From positions 1 through 64,000 of the forward strand of contig NZ_JAHRDV010000005.1 in the NCBI RefSeq assembly GCF_019083805.1: a stretch of DNA of 64,000 nt, read 5' to 3'. Both the position numbers and the translations under genes were made by a program. Every line of letters starts with the position of its first letter. Position 1 is the stretch's first letter. The stretch comes from Acetobacter estunensis (GTDB taxonomy: Bacteria; Pseudomonadota; Alphaproteobacteria; Acetobacterales; Acetobacteraceae). Under the pieces are notes generated by a model. The model was given only the letters and a program-made list of their open reading frames with translations, did no database searches and was not told where the DNA came from. This document shows, piece by piece, positions 17,567-30,636 of this stretch.

Positions 17567-17640
17567 TGCGCCCGGCAGGACTTGAACCCGCAACCAAGCC
17601 GTTATGAGCGGCCCGCTCTAACCAATTGAGCTACGGGCGC
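17567..17640 (-). tRNA. tRNA with CAT anticodon (tRNA-Ile2 or elongator tRNA-Met)
   Basis: A 74-nt cloverleaf on the minus strand. The acceptor arms GCGCCCG and CGGGCGC pair fully, followed by discriminator A; CCA is not encoded. The anticodon loop CTCATAA gives CAT. The D-arm (AGCTCAATTGGTTAGAGC) and T-arm (GGTTCAAGTCC) are standard. The initiator is excluded because the acceptor 1-72 pair is G-C and the anticodon stem lacks three G-C pairs. The CTTGGT variable region favours lysidine-modified tRNA-Ile2, but sequence alone does not settle it. Confidence 0.9.
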
Positions 17641-17774
17641 GCAGGCCGCCCCTGATTCGCCCAAACGCCGCGTTTTTGCAAGATGTGAGTTGCATTGGGC
17701 TGCGCATCGCGCTTGGCAATGCCCGCCTGCGCGGATACGCTCCGGCCGCTTAATTGTTAACGGAGCGAGAGACC

Positions 17775-18299
17775 ATGGACGTTTCCAAACTGTCCCCCGG
17801 CAAGGACGTGCCCAACGACATCAACGTCGTGATCGAGATCCCGCAGGGATCTTCGGTCAAGTACGAGATCGACAAGGAGAGCGGCGCGCTGTTCGTGGAC
17901 CGCTTCCTGTTCACGCCCATGGCCTATCCGGCGGCCTATGGCTTCATTCCCGGCACGCTGGCCGCCGATGGCGATCCGGCCGACGCCATGGTGCTCACGC
18001 CGCGTGGCGTCGTTCCCGGGTGCGTGATCCGCGCGCGTCCCATCGGTGTGCTGCTGATGGAAGATGAGGCCGGACAGGACGAGAAGATCCTGTGCGTGCC
18101 GCACGACAAGATCCATCCCCAGTTCTCCAAGGTGGAAAAGATCGAGGATCTGCCCGAGATCACCCTCAAGGAGATCGAGCACTTCTTCACGCGCTACAAG
18201 GATCTGGAGAAGGGCAAGTGGGTAAAGGTCACCGGCTGGGGCGACAAAGCCCGCGCGGGTGAGTTGATCAAGGCCGCTCTGGAAGCCGCAAAGAAGTAA
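17775..18299 (+). CDS. ppa: Inorganic pyrophosphatase
   Basis: A 174-residue family I inorganic pyrophosphatase, full length. The metal-binding motif DGDPADAMV near residue 70, the N-terminal [22 protein letters not shown] stretch (given here in part) and [13 protein letters not shown] are diagnostic. It hydrolyses pyrophosphate in the cytoplasm and so drives biosynthetic reactions. The ATG at 17775 has GGAGCGAGAG upstream and gives the family N-terminus (MDVSKL). The gene stands alone, with a hairpin after it. Confidence 0.97.
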   Translation: MDVSKLSPGKDVPNDINVVIEIPQGSSVKYEIDKESGALFVDRFLFTPMAYPAAYGFIPGTLAADGDPADAMVLTPRGVVPGCVIRARPIGVLLMEDEAGQDEKILCVPHDKIHPQFSKVEKIEDLPEITLKEIEHFFTRYKDLEKGKWVKVTGWGDKARAGELIKAALEAAKK

Positions 18300-18326
18300 G
18301 TTTCGCTGGTTTCAGGCGATGGGAAT

Positions 18327-18356
18327 GCCCCGCTTTTCTTTCCGAGAGAGCGGGGC
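18327..18356 (+). terminator. Hairpin after ppa
   Basis: The arms GCCCCGCT and AGCGGGGC form a perfect 8-bp stem 27 bases after the ppa stop. Only a weak T-containing tail follows, so termination may be partial. Confidence 0.55.
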
Positions 18357-18486
18357 GTTCGTGTACCGGGCGCTGCCCCGTCCCCCGGCAGGAGGCTCGG
18401 CCTCCTGCACCTCCATTCATTTCGTCATTGGGCATCACAGGAGCCGCGACCTTTTGCGGGTTTCAAGGCGGAGCCCTGAGGCAGCA

Positions 18487-19191
18487 TCATTCGTCTTCAT
18501 TCGCCTCAACCGGCAACTGCCAGTCGATCGGCTTGAGACCATGCTCTTCAAGGAACGCATTGGCTTTCGAGAAATAATGACCGCCGAAAAAGCCGTTATG
18601 AGCGGACAGCGGCGAAGGATGCGGCGCCTTGAGCACCAGATGGCGCGACGAATCCACAAACGCCGCTTTTTTCTGCGCGTAACTGCCCCAGAGCATGAAC
18701 ACCACGGGTGTGCGCTGCTCGTTCACGCAGGCGATCACCGCATCCGTGAACCGCTCCCAGCCGTGCCCCTGATGTGAAGCGGCCCGTCCCTGTTCCACCG
18801 TCATGACACTGTTGAGCAGCAACACGCCCTGCTTCGCCCAGTGCGTAAGATTGCCATGCCGCGCGGGCGGGATACCAAGGTCGCTGTACAGTTCCTTGTA
18901 GATGTTCACCAACGAGGGCGGTACGCGCACGCCGCGCGGCACGCTAAAAGACAGACCGTGCGCCTGTCCCATGCCGTGATAGGGATCCTGCCCAAGGATC
19001 ACCACACGGACGGAACCCAGAGGTGTGAGATTGAGCGCGCGAAACCAGTCCGGCCCACGCGGGAAGATCATCTTCCCCGCTTTCTTCTCTTCGACAAGGA
19101 AAGCCTTCAGATCCTTCATGTAGGGCGAGTCGAACTCCTTCTGAAGCGCGACCCGCCAACTTTCATCCAGCTTGACCGTGGTTTCGCTCAT
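18487..19191 (-). CDS. ung: Uracil-DNA glycosylase
   Basis: A 234-residue family 1 uracil-DNA glycosylase. The catalytic aspartate motif [19 protein letters not shown] lies near residue 68, and the DNA-binding motif [13 protein letters not shown] near 195. It excises uracil from DNA to start base-excision repair. I start at the ATG at 19191, which has GGGAGCGGGA upstream; the longer frame adds only seven residues. It lies downstream of the polyol permease gene but is separated from it by a terminator. Confidence 0.97.
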   Translation of the reverse strand: MSETTVKLDESWRVALQKEFDSPYMKDLKAFLVEEKKAGKMIFPRGPDWFRALNLTPLGSVRVVILGQDPYHGMGQAHGLSFSVPRGVRVPPSLVNIYKELYSDLGIPPARHGNLTHWAKQGVLLLNSVMTVEQGRAASHQGHGWERFTDAVIACVNEQRTPVVFMLWGSYAQKKAAFVDSSRHLVLKAPHPSPLSAHNGFFGGHYFSKANAFLEEHGLKPIDWQLPVEANEDE

Positions 19192-19260
19192 ACATCCCGC
19201 TCCCTCTGCCATTACATCCCGCCATCCACAGGCGGCTCCGCACCATCCGGCACAATGCCG

Positions 19261-19300
19261 AAAAGGAAAAGGGGCGAAGTCCGGTTGCGGACTTCGCCCC
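19261..19300 (-). terminator. Terminator after the polyol permease gene
   Basis: A 13-bp perfect stem (GGGGCGAAGTCCG and its complement, loop of 4) lies 26 bases past the permease stop, followed on the minus strand by TTTTCCTTTT. It separates the permease from ung. Confidence 0.85.
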
Positions 19301-19325
19301 TCATATCCTCGACCGGTGATCGAAA

Positions 19326-20669
19326 TCAGACGCGATCGGCCAGACCCAGTTCACCCGCCATGTCACCCCGGACAGCCGCACGCTCACGCTTGGCCATCTT
19401 GTCCAGATGACGGCGCGCCTCCGGCGAAATCGTCAGCGCCAACGTCATCACGGCGGACAGCACATACAGGCCAGAGAAAATCCAGAGGATACCCTCAATA
19501 CCATGCCAGGACTCAAACCATGTCACGATGGCCGGACCAACCCATGTGCTGGCGCCCGCCCCCAGACCGAGCGCGGACAGAGCCGCCGCTTTTTCCTTGG
19601 GACAGATCTGCGGCACAAGACCCGACAGAGGCACAAACGCCGCCAGCGTCGCGCCATAGAGCGCGCCAATGATTGCAGCCACCATGAAATTGCCCGGATA
19701 CATCAGCGGCACATAGTAGAACGCCGGCACCATGATGGCCGCGCCAATACCACCGCCAAACGCCACGACCGTACGATGCCCCACGCGATCCGAGGCAATG
19801 CCCGACACCAGATTCACCAGAATGTTCGACAGGAACACGATGGAGAGAAGCTGCAGCCACTGCGAAAGCGAGAACCCGACAACCTTCGTGAAGAACGCGG
19901 GCATGATCACCAGAAACGCGTATTCTGACGACGTGTTGATCGTGCGCACAATCATGGCGATGAACGTCTTGGGCTCACGCCAGAGAATGCTGAAAGAACT
20001 GAAAAAAATCGTTTTCGCGGGCGTATTCTTGTCCACCAGCGGAGCCGAGCCGATCGGCTCGCGCGTCAGCAGAAGCGCCAGAAGACCACCGAAGACGACA
20101 AGCCCGAGGGACGACCAGAACGTCGCCATCTCCCCGAGCACGGGAATGGAAAAACTTGCGAACAGGGAACCAAGCGTCGGAAGCCCACCGGAGAAGGCGA
20201 ACCAGAACCACCCGGCCGCCGAGCCAAGCTGACGCGGAGGCGTCGCGGCCGCGATCCACACAAGAAATCCATAGGTGAACAGAGGATATCCAAAACCACG
20301 CATGGCATAGGCGGCCAGCATGACGGGATAACTGTTTACGGCCACACCCATGGCCAGAAAGAGCACTTCAAAGACGGCCCACAGACCTAGGCCGATCCAC
20401 ATGACCTTTTTCGGACCCCACAAATCGGAAAGTGGGCCAGACAGCCACGCCGAAATGGAAACCGTCACACCATAGATCGTGAACAGAAAGGCTGTGTCAC
20501 GGGAAGAAATGCCCTGACTTTCAAGATAGGGCGCGAGATAACCGGCTTCGACACCATCACCGATCATGAAAAAGAGCAGACCGACGAAGCCCCAGAAAAG
20601 TGGACCGGGAATGCCGAGCTTGTCAGCGAAGGATGTCGAAGGAGAGGACAGGGTATCTGTCTGTTTCAA
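19326..20669 (-). CDS. MFS polyol permease (ribitol/arabinitol transporter type)
   Basis: A 447-residue major facilitator with about twelve hydrophobic helices. The N-terminal part ([22 protein letters not shown], partially quoted) and [16 protein letters not shown] closely follow the pattern of the Klebsiella ribitol and D-arabinitol permeases RbtT and DalT, as does [19 protein letters not shown] in the second half. It probably imports a polyol by proton symport through the inner membrane, which suits an acetic acid bacterium living on sugar alcohols. No polyol dehydrogenase or kinase is adjacent, so the exact substrate is open. A terminator follows. Confidence 0.85.
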   Translation of the reverse strand: MKQTDTLSSPSTSFADKLGIPGPLFWGFVGLLFFMIGDGVEAGYLAPYLESQGISSRDTAFLFTIYGVTVSISAWLSGPLSDLWGPKKVMWIGLGLWAVFEVLFLAMGVAVNSYPVMLAAYAMRGFGYPLFTYGFLVWIAAATPPRQLGSAAGWFWFAFSGGLPTLGSLFASFSIPVLGEMATFWSSLGLVVFGGLLALLLTREPIGSAPLVDKNTPAKTIFFSSFSILWREPKTFIAMIVRTINTSSEYAFLVIMPAFFTKVVGFSLSQWLQLLSIVFLSNILVNLVSGIASDRVGHRTVVAFGGGIGAAIMVPAFYYVPLMYPGNFMVAAIIGALYGATLAAFVPLSGLVPQICPKEKAAALSALGLGAGASTWVGPAIVTWFESWHGIEGILWIFSGLYVLSAVMTLALTISPEARRHLDKMAKRERAAVRGDMAGELGLADRV

Positions 20670-21566
20670 GGGGATATGTTCCTCTTTACGCAGGCAAGGA
20701 CAACAACGATTGATATCTTCACGGCATGTGAAGAATGGAAGCTGACCGTACGATTCTCCGGCATGACCCGCGTGAAACGGGAAGGACCGGAATCTTTCGG
20801 GTGAAACTCGATTCCCGGTCGATTGGCAGCACGCTCACATCCGTGACTACGAATACATCGAGCGGCAACAGGGAATTATCGAGAGGAAACGACCACTCAG
20901 GTCGGGGGCGGATCATCGCCGCGGCGGAAATACATCGGAGAATACCGAGATCAGGGCATATTCACATCGCGCTTCATATTTGCAGAAAACGAAGCACAAA
21001 GACCGCAAGCCGCATCAAGGGCGAAACACCATTTTTATATCAGGACCAACCTGATCCCGACGACAGGATTTATTGTGCACCTCCTTGCGTGGTTTCTCAT
21101 GAATTGCTTTGTATCTGTCACATACCATCTCACTGCCAGATTTTCAACACTTTTTGATAATTTGCCTCTTATATGAACAAAATAGCTAAAAAATATGTTT
21201 ATTTTACAATGATATTTCAAAATACAATAGAAACAATTCATCTAATACAGTGATTTACTAATGATTTTCTATTCCGCCAAAGGAATGTTTATCGAATCCG
21301 CTCCCTGCCCGACGAGATAATCTCATTATTCACTCCATAACACCGAGCCTATCCACCAGATCCACTTGCCAGTATCTCCTCTCCCAATCGAACAGATGGT
21401 GTGCGTGGCTGCGAACGTTGAAGCACATCGCTCATAGTCTTTCATGAGCTTCCGCACCGGGTTTGCGGAGCTCTATCAAGACCAAAAGATGTCTTAGGAT
21501 ATCGACTGCCATGTACAGCTTCGATTTTTCCTTTTATGCCATCGCCATCCCTCATCACTAAACCAA
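20670..21566. other. AT-rich intergenic region without a supported gene
   Basis: This stretch of nearly 900 bases holds only short open frames with no recognisable family or ribosome binding site. Around 21150-21270 it is strikingly rich in A and T compared with the rest of the window. It contains the upstream region of the polyol permease on the minus strand and the 3' flank of the acyltransferase gene. No terminal repeats, tRNA fragment or transposase remnant is visible. Confidence 0.5.
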
Positions 21567-22574
21567 TCAAACACGACAGTATCTGAGATTTTCTATATTT
21601 TTCTGTAGGTGCGCGACGGTCATGCTGGCGGCCAATAAACTGCAAAGAACCAGAACGAACCCTGTCAAGCTCCCAGCGAAAGCAGGAGACGCCATGAAGA
21701 TAGTGTCAGCAAATCGCCAGATCATCATGATAGGATAGCCGAGCAAGTAGATAGCGAGCGTGTTCCGTTCGGCAAAGACTGCGACGGCTTTAAGCCAGAC
21801 GGGTTGTGAGCACGAAGCTGCGGACCAGACCAAAAGAGGCACGCCAATTACGAGTAATGGCCAGCCAATAAAATGGATTTTCGGAAGATGCATACTCGCG
21901 AATAAAACCAGAACACAAACCGGGTGGATCTTCGGAGCGCGTGCGCCATAGCGCCCATAGAGATGCCACAGTAACGCGCCACCAGCGAAACCCATGGTCA
22001 TGCGCGGCCACCCGCCCCAATAATGCGTGGAAGACCAACCTGCATTCGGATCGCGCCAGATCGCACCGAGCACGAGGTAGGTGAGTGCGGCGCCGATCCA
22101 TAAAACGAACAGCCGTCTGGGCGCGTCATGAACGCGTAGGCCGACGAGAAGCGCGAAGCCGAACAGTTCAAGCACGATAGCCCAACTCGGTGGATTAAGA
22201 GGGAAGACCGAGCCATGAACGAGCGTCGAGAAGAAAGGCAGCAGGGCAAAACCCGAAAACAAGGCGCCAATCCAGCTCTTGACTGTCCATCCGTCCGCGT
22301 TGGCGAACGCAAAGGGAGCGCACGAGCCGAAGCCTATGACGAGAGCCATGGCATAGATCGGGTAGATATGGACGATGCGCCTGCCGATAACCTGCCATCT
22401 GACCGCATCGACAACAGCGGGTTGCGACAGATAGCCCATCGCAAGAAAACCTTCGATCATGAAAAAGATGTCGATGGCAATTTGCCCCTGGGGCCACAAC
22501 TGCCCAACATAGGGTTCCGCCCAGTGGCCGCTAAAAATACTGAGACCGACGAGCATGCGAAGCACTTGAAGCAT
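21567..22574 (-). CDS. Acyltransferase 3 family membrane protein (OafA-like)
   Basis: A protein of about 335 residues with around ten hydrophobic helices, of the acyltransferase 3 type (OafA/YrhL/NodX). The first helix carries a histidine in LSIFSGHW, and FFMIEGFLAMGY resembles the FFxxSGF(L/V) motif of the family, followed by an RR segment. Such proteins O-acylate surface polysaccharides, LPS or peptidoglycan from the cytoplasmic membrane. I chose the ATG at 22574, which places the protein start directly at the first helix; an upstream in-frame ATG at 22640 is possible. The gene sits in an AT-rich surrounding and may have been acquired. Confidence 0.75.
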   Translation of the reverse strand: MLQVLRMLVGLSIFSGHWAEPYVGQLWPQGQIAIDIFFMIEGFLAMGYLSQPAVVDAVRWQVIGRRIVHIYPIYAMALVIGFGSCAPFAFANADGWTVKSWIGALFSGFALLPFFSTLVHGSVFPLNPPSWAIVLELFGFALLVGLRVHDAPRRLFVLWIGAALTYLVLGAIWRDPNAGWSSTHYWGGWPRMTMGFAGGALLWHLYGRYGARAPKIHPVCVLVLFASMHLPKIHFIGWPLLVIGVPLLVWSAASCSQPVWLKAVAVFAERNTLAIYLLGYPIMMIWRFADTIFMASPAFAGSLTGFVLVLCSLLAASMTVAHLQKNIENLRYCRV

Positions 22575-24973
<2,399 letters not shown>

Positions 24974-25082
24974 TCCGCCACTCAGCCTCCGGCGATCTCG
25001 TGATGGTCAGAGGCGCTTTAATTTAGTTCAATCTTAAGTTTGTTTTTTCGTGCTGTCCTCCGGTCCCGTCCGGAGGAAGCCG

Positions 25083-25463
25083 ATGATGAAAAACTTTGCT
25101 CGTGCCGCGTTCACACTTGCCTGCCTCACCGGCCCTGCGGTGGCACAGGATTACTCGAATGCTCCATCCCGCACAGCCTCCCAGCATTGGGACTATACTA
25201 CGGGCGGCCAACCCGCCCCCGTGGGCGATACCTATGAGAATTATCCGCCACCGCCTACGCAGGTCATCGTCTCACCGGGCATGACGGGAGGCGGCTGGGG
25301 ATCGGGTTCTTCCAATGGCAGCTACGGAGGCGGTTATGGCAATACCGGGAACGGAGGCTCCGCAACCGTTCAGCAGGGCGGTGTGGGATGGGGCAATGTG
25401 GGACAGGGAAATATCGGGGCTAGCAATATAGGTGCCGGAAATATCGGCGTTCGGCAGCCATAA
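25083..25463 (+). CDS. Small secreted glycine/asparagine-rich repeat protein
   Basis: A 126-residue protein I do not recognise. It has a clear signal peptide (MMKNFARAAFTLACLTG, cleavage likely after AVA, residue 22), then a Pro-rich segment (ENYPPPPTQ), then a Gly/Ser-rich low-complexity stretch. It ends in about four pentapeptides of the type x-G/S-N-I/V-G (GNVGQ, GNIGA, SNIGA, GNIGV). A strong GGAGG ribosome binding site sits 6 bases before the ATG. No cysteines remain in the mature part. It is presumably periplasmic or surface-exposed. It precedes a GT61 gene on the same strand, but no function can be assigned. Confidence 0.75.
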   Translation: MMKNFARAAFTLACLTGPAVAQDYSNAPSRTASQHWDYTTGGQPAPVGDTYENYPPPPTQVIVSPGMTGGGWGSGSSNGSYGGGYGNTGNGGSATVQQGGVGWGNVGQGNIGASNIGAGNIGVRQP

Positions 25464-25545
25464 GCGGCAGCAGCGCCTTTTCAGGGTTAATAAAATGTGA
25501 AAACTAGAGTGGGTATTCACAGGACGAGACTGGACAGATCACGCG

Positions 25546-27075
25546 ATGTTAACGGACTGCGTTGCCCCTTATGGCCTCACGGAATGGGACCACTTTCGAC
25601 CAGCCCTCAGTGTGGCGGAATACGCTGTCTTTTACCCCCGGCACGATCATTACGGCTCTCTTCCCTGGGGCATCTATGATCTCAACGGTCGTCTCAATGC
25701 CCGGGCAGCCCTGATTCAGGAAAAAAGCAACCTTGGTCATGGCCAGGAATGGATCGCGGCCAGTCCCCGTTGCAGCATGGACATGCCGGAAATCGAAAGT
25801 GCCGTTTACGGTGGCATGATCGGTCTGCATTATGGCCACACATTGCTCGAACTGCTGCCGCGCCTGTGGTACCTGCGTAATGTCGCTGCGCCATCTTCAA
25901 AAATTCTTGTCCATTGCGGTCCGGGTCTGGCAACGGCTTGGAACACTCCATGGTTCAAAGAACTGATGGAGCTGATCGGCATTTCTCCCAGCGACCTTCT
26001 CTCTCCCACGACCACAACTCTTGTCCGCCGTCTTCTGCTTCCCGAGCCGACATTTCAGATCAATCATTTCTGCATGAAGGAATTTATCGCCTTCACCAAC
26101 ACCATCGGTGATCGCGTCGCCCCTTCGACCGACGAACGACCGGTTTTTCTCACCAAGAAAAATCTTTCCGGAGGCGTGCTGAACTGCGTGAACGAGGATG
26201 AGTTCTGCGCACGGCTCGAATCTCGCGGGTTTCGGATTGAATCGCCCGAGAATCATACATTGCGCGAGCAGATTGCGTTTTTCCACAATCCGGCAGGCGT
26301 GGCGGGCATGCTCGGATCGAACATGCACACCAGCATCTTCAGCCGCAAAGCGTACGGCCTTGTCCTGCATGTCGTGGCTCACAACTCAAACTCGTTCTAC
26401 CTTCTTGACGCCTGTAATCAGGCGGATTTCCGCTACGTTACCAGCCCATCCATCACCGAAACGGAGGCCGCGCCCGGATTCCGACACAGCTTCCGCATGG
26501 AAGATCCTGCAAAGTTGGCCGACGCCTTCACCGATGCTTTCTTTGCTCAACAGACAAAAATACAGGCCAAAAGACAGGCTAGTCGCACGTCGAAACAGTC
26601 TACTCCCATGACCTTTTACGCTGTCCGCAATGAAACCGAAGAATTTCTCACGGCACGTCATGCCGACGGCAAACTGGTCGTCTCAAGCAAGGCTTCGCCT
26701 CTTCTCTATCCCATCATCGCAGCGCTGGGACAGGACGGCGATGTAGAACTGTTCGCCGAAGCGCCAGCGCCTTTTCCCATCACTGCGTCAACCACCAGTC
26801 GCTGGGCCACCAGCATCTCCGGTCGCCTGACGCTTGAAGACGTTGAAGGTGTTCGCCAGTCCGGTATCCAGCACAATGGACGATGGCTTACCCTCCCCCC
26901 CCACAGCGATGGCGCCGAAGCCTCGTTCCGCGCTGAAACCCAACTTGGATGGGAATGCGTCACATTCGTTGAACTCTCTCCTGAGCGCATACAGGCCGCA
27001 CAAAAGCTATACGACCAGCTTCATGGCCGTCGTCAGCAGGCGGCGCGCGTCTCCGGCGGCTTCCTGATGGCCTGA
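25546..27075 (+). CDS. Glycosyltransferase family 61 (DUF563) protein with C-terminal extension
   Basis: A 509-residue soluble protein. Residues about 90-300 fit the GT61/DUF563 pattern: a [22 protein letters not shown] stretch (partially quoted), VLVHCG-like [21 protein letters not shown] near 205, then [19 protein letters not shown] and [12 protein letters not shown] near 255-270, with the conserved His/Glu positions. GT61 members transfer sugars to polysaccharides or glycoproteins. The last 150 residues (from about 350) are separate from the family core, with a polar linker rich in Lys, Gln and Thr, and I do not recognise them. The ribosome binding site is weak. It may act on cell-surface polysaccharide. 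Confidence 0.75.
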   Translation: MLTDCVAPYGLTEWDHFRPALSVAEYAVFYPRHDHYGSLPWGIYDLNGRLNARAALIQEKSNLGHGQEWIAASPRCSMDMPEIESAVYGGMIGLHYGHTLLELLPRLWYLRNVAAPSSKILVHCGPGLATAWNTPWFKELMELIGISPSDLLSPTTTTLVRRLLLPEPTFQINHFCMKEFIAFTNTIGDRVAPSTDERPVFLTKKNLSGGVLNCVNEDEFCARLESRGFRIESPENHTLREQIAFFHNPAGVAGMLGSNMHTSIFSRKAYGLVLHVVAHNSNSFYLLDACNQADFRYVTSPSITETEAAPGFRHSFRMEDPAKLADAFTDAFFAQQTKIQAKRQASRTSKQSTPMTFYAVRNETEEFLTARHADGKLVVSSKASPLLYPIIAALGQDGDVELFAEAPAPFPITASTTSRWATSISGRLTLEDVEGVRQSGIQHNGRWLTLPPHSDGAEASFRAETQLGWECVTFVELSPERIQAAQKLYDQLHGRRQQAARVSGGFLMA

Positions 27076-27142
27076 CGCCCTGTAAAACTTCGCAACGCAC
27101 CCTATATTCTCCGGTTGGACCACAAGGGATACCGACCGGACC

Positions 27143-30100
27143 ATGACCGCACGACCAGTCTCCTCTTCCGCCATCCGCGTGAAGGGAGCGCGCGCCCACA
27201 ATCTCCGCTCTGTTGACGTGGATATTCCGCGTGACCAGCTGACGGTCATCACTGGCCTATCCGGCTCCGGCAAGTCATCGCTGGCCTTCGACACGATCTA
27301 CGCCGAGGGCCAGCGCCGCTACGTGGAAAGCCTGTCCGCCTATGCCCGCCAGTTCCTCGAACTGATGGGCAAGCCGGACGTGGACTCCATCGAGGGTCTC
27401 TCACCCGCCATCTCCATCGAGCAGAAAACGACGTCCAAGAACCCGCGTTCGACGGTCGGCACGGTCACCGAAATTCATGATTACATGCGTCTGCTCTGGG
27501 CGCGCGCGGGCATTCCCTACTCACCCGCCACCGGCCTGCCGATCGAAGCCCAGACCGTCAGTCAGATGGTGGACCGCGTCATGGCCATGGAGGACGGCAC
27601 GCGGCTAATGTTGCTGGCCCCGGTCATCCGTGACCGCAAGGGGGAATACCGCAAAGAACTGGGCGAACTTCAGCGCAAAGGCTTCTCGCGCGTGAAGGTG
27701 GACGGCACTCTTTACGAAATCGAGGACGTGCCGAACCTCAACCGCAAGCTCCGCCACACCATCGAAGTCGTTGTGGACCGCGTGGTGGTGAAACCGGGCA
27801 TCGAGAGCCGTCTGGCCGACAGTTTCGAGACGGCACTGGACCTTGCGGATGGGCTTGCCATCACGGAAGAAGTGGTGCGCGACAGCAAGGAAGATGGGAC
27901 ACGCACGGTCTTTTCCTCGCGCTTTGCCTGTCCCGAAAGCGGCTTCACACTCGAAGAGATCGAGCCGCGCCTGTTCTCCTTCAACGCGCCGCAAGGGGCA
28001 TGTCCGGCCTGTGACGGCATCGGCACCGAGACGTTTTTCGATCCGGATCTTGTCGTGCCGGACGAGAACCTCTCTCTCGCCCAAGGCACCATCGCTCCAT
28101 GGCGCGGCCAGCGCACGCCTTTTGCAGAAGACATTTTGCGGTGTGTCGCCAAGCATCTCGGCATCTCCATGGACACACCATGGCGCGATCTGCCGGATGA
28201 AGCACAGGACGCCATCCTCAACGGCACGGCCGAGGAGGTGCATTTCACGTGGAAAGACGGCTATCGCAGCCAGACAGACACCAAGAAGTTCGAAGGGGTC
28301 ATCCCAAGCCTCGCACGGCGGATGAAGCGCACTGACAGCATCTGGGAACGTGAAGAACTCTCGCGCTATCAGTCGGATAAGCCCTGTCATGTCTGTCATG
28401 GCGCGCGCCTTCGCCCCGAGGCGCTGTGCGTGAAAGTGGCCGGACGCACCATTGCGGAAGCCTCCGACTTTCCCATCCGTGAAGCACATGAATGGTTCGC
28501 CACCGTTCTGCCCACGCTGACGCCGCAACGTGCCGAGATCGCGCGGCGTATCCTGCGCGAGATCGAGGAACGTCTGAAATTCCTGGTCGATGTCGGACTG
28601 GATTACCTCACCCTCTCTCGCGGCTCCGCAACGCTCTCGGGCGGCGAAAGTCAGCGCATCCGTCTGGCCAGCCAGATCGGCTCCGGCCTGACGGGCGTGC
28701 TGTATGTGCTGGATGAACCCTCCATCGGTCTGCATCAGCGCGACAACGAGCGCCTGCTCGGCACGCTGGAACGGCTTAAGTCACTGGGCAACACGCTGAT
28801 CGTGGTCGAGCATGACGAGGACGCCATTCGCAGTGCAGACTGGCTGATTGACATGGGACCGGGCGCGGGCGTGAAGGGCGGCACTGTGGTCGCCAGTGGC
28901 ACACCGGCAGAAGTCGCGAAATGCAAGGACAGCCTGACCGGTGACTATCTCTCCGGTCGGCGAAAAGTCCCTGTTCCTGCCACGCGACGTCCGTTCGATC
29001 CCAAGCGCCTTATCACTGTGCGCAACGCCACGGGCAACAACCTCCAGGGCGTGACCGCTCAATTCCCGCTTGGCACCTTCACCTGCATTACGGGGGTGTC
29101 CGGTTCGGGCAAATCCACGTTGGTGATCGACACACTTTACAAGACACTGTCACGCCGTCTGATGGGTTCCTCACAAGTGCCGTCTCCCTGCGATGGCGTG
29201 GACGGGCTGGAACAGCTCGACAAGATCATCGACATCGACCAGTCCCCTATCGGGCGGACACCACGCTCCAACCCAGCCACCTATACGGATCTGTTCACGC
29301 CCATTCGCGACTGGTTTGCCGAACTGCCGGAAAGCAAGGCGCGCGGCTACAAGCCGGGACGTTTCTCCTTCAACGTGAAGGGAGGACGGTGCGAGGCCTG
29401 CCAAGGTGACGGCGTGCTCAAGATCGAGATGCACTTCCTGCCCGATGTGTTCGTCACCTGTGACACCTGCAAGGGCGCGCGCTACAATCGCGAAACGCTG
29501 GAAGTGAAGTTCCGGGGCAAGTCCATTGCAGACGTGCTGGCCATGAGCGTGGATGAAGCCTATCCGCTGTTCGAGGCGCAACCGCGTATCCGCGACCGCC
29601 TGGCCATCCTGCAGAAAGTGGGTCTGGGGTATGTGGCGCTGGGACAGCAGGCCACCACACTTTCGGGAGGTGAGGCGCAGCGCGTGAAGCTCTCCAAGGA
29701 ACTCGCGCGACGCGCCACGGGGCGGACGATGTATATCCTGGATGAGCCGACCACCGGCCTGCACACCGAGGACGTGCGCAAGCTGCTGGAAGTGCTGCAT
29801 GCGCTGGTGGATCAGGGCAACACCGTCGTGGTGATCGAGCACAATCTGGAGGTCATCAAGACCGCCGACTGGATCATCGATATCGGTCCTGAAGGCGGTA
29901 GTGGCGGTGGGCGCGTGGTGGCGGCCGGAACACCGGAGGACATCGCCGCCTGCCCGAAAAGTCATACGGGACGGTTTCTCGCGCCGTTGCTGGATGAGGT
30001 GCCTGCACTCCCCACGCCTCCGAAAAAACCTTCCACCATAAAGAAGAAAACCACTCCTTCCGCGAGCAAAAGCAAGTCCCGGACACGGAAAAAGGCCTGA
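27143..30100 (+). CDS. uvrA: Excinuclease ABC subunit A
   Basis: A 985-residue UvrA. Two ABC ATPase halves are visible with Walker A motifs [12 protein letters not shown] near residue 35 and [11 protein letters not shown] near 650, signature motifs [12 protein letters not shown] and [12 protein letters not shown], and zinc-binding cysteine pairs ([25 protein letters not shown]). It scans DNA for bulky lesions and loads UvrB in nucleotide excision repair. The C-terminus carries a Lys/Ser/Thr-rich tail of about 35 residues ([17 protein letters not shown]), beyond the usual end. No GTTC-N7-GTTC operator is visible in the 67-base gap upstream. Confidence 0.97.
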   Translation: MTARPVSSSAIRVKGARAHNLRSVDVDIPRDQLTVITGLSGSGKSSLAFDTIYAEGQRRYVESLSAYARQFLELMGKPDVDSIEGLSPAISIEQKTTSKNPRSTVGTVTEIHDYMRLLWARAGIPYSPATGLPIEAQTVSQMVDRVMAMEDGTRLMLLAPVIRDRKGEYRKELGELQRKGFSRVKVDGTLYEIEDVPNLNRKLRHTIEVVVDRVVVKPGIESRLADSFETALDLADGLAITEEVVRDSKEDGTRTVFSSRFACPESGFTLEEIEPRLFSFNAPQGACPACDGIGTETFFDPDLVVPDENLSLAQGTIAPWRGQRTPFAEDILRCVAKHLGISMDTPWRDLPDEAQDAILNGTAEEVHFTWKDGYRSQTDTKKFEGVIPSLARRMKRTDSIWEREELSRYQSDKPCHVCHGARLRPEALCVKVAGRTIAEASDFPIREAHEWFATVLPTLTPQRAEIARRILREIEERLKFLVDVGLDYLTLSRGSATLSGGESQRIRLASQIGSGLTGVLYVLDEPSIGLHQRDNERLLGTLERLKSLGNTLIVVEHDEDAIRSADWLIDMGPGAGVKGGTVVASGTPAEVAKCKDSLTGDYLSGRRKVPVPATRRPFDPKRLITVRNATGNNLQGVTAQFPLGTFTCITGVSGSGKSTLVIDTLYKTLSRRLMGSSQVPSPCDGVDGLEQLDKIIDIDQSPIGRTPRSNPATYTDLFTPIRDWFAELPESKARGYKPGRFSFNVKGGRCEACQGDGVLKIEMHFLPDVFVTCDTCKGARYNRETLEVKFRGKSIADVLAMSVDEAYPLFEAQPRIRDRLAILQKVGLGYVALGQQATTLSGGEAQRVKLSKELARRATGRTMYILDEPTTGLHTEDVRKLLEVLHALVDQGNTVVVIEHNLEVIKTADWIIDIGPEGGSGGGRVVAAGTPEDIAACPKSHTGRFLAPLLDEVPALPTPPKKPSTIKKKTTPSASKSKSRTRKKA

Positions 30101-30104
30101 ACAC

Positions 30105-30575
30105 ATGGACACGTCACGCCCCCCATTTCCGCCTTTTACACGTGAAACCGCCATCCAGAAGGTGCGCGCAGCCGAAGATGCGTGGAACAGCCGCGATCCG
30201 GAGAAGGTCGCTCTGGCCTACACGCCCGACAGTTACTGGCGCAATCGCACGGAATTCGTCACGGGACGGGGGGAGATTGTCGCGTTTCTGACGCGCAAAT
30301 GGGCGCGCGAACTGGAATATCGGCTCATCAAGGAACTCTGGGCTTTTGAAGAAAACCGGATTGCTGTGCGCTTCTGCTACGAATGGCACGACGACAGAGG
30401 CAACTGGTTTCGTTCGCATGGCAATGAAAACTGGGAGTTTACGGAAACTGGTCTGATGAGTCGTCGCTTTGCCTGCATCAACGATCAGGTGATCCGTGAA
30501 GAAGAACGACTATTTCACTGGCCACAGGGGCGACGCCCGGATGACCATCCCGGGCTGAGCGATCTGGGACTCTGA
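30105..30575 (+). CDS. NTF2-like DUF1348 family protein
   Basis: A 156-residue protein with the NTF2-like cone-fold pattern of DUF1348: [25 protein letters not shown] (partially quoted), [36 protein letters not shown], and [12 protein letters not shown]. The family is widespread and uncharacterised; some members are thought to bind small ligands. It begins 4 bases after uvrA with an AAGG site inside the end of that gene, so it is probably translated from the uvrA mRNA. A role in repair is not implied by the sequence. Confidence 0.85.
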   Translation: MDTSRPPFPPFTRETAIQKVRAAEDAWNSRDPEKVALAYTPDSYWRNRTEFVTGRGEIVAFLTRKWARELEYRLIKELWAFEENRIAVRFCYEWHDDRGNWFRSHGNENWEFTETGLMSRRFACINDQVIREEERLFHWPQGRRPDDHPGLSDLGL

Positions 30576-30636
30576 GCGAACCTCCCGTCATCACACTCGT
30601 TATTGAAAGACGCAGCAACAAACAGGGAGAGCGTTC

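Noticed and set aside
20735-21157. 140-codon open frame left of the acyltransferase gene
   Set aside because: Composition is irregular, no ribosome binding site, and no recognisable domain.
27076-27142. Search for a LexA operator in front of uvrA
   Set aside because: No GTTC-N7-GTTC or GAAC-N7-GAAC pair is present in the gap.
30134-30150. CACGTGAAAC sequence resembling parS at the start of the DUF1348 gene
   Set aside because: Three mismatches to the 16-bp consensus in the outer positions, unlike the two clean sites.
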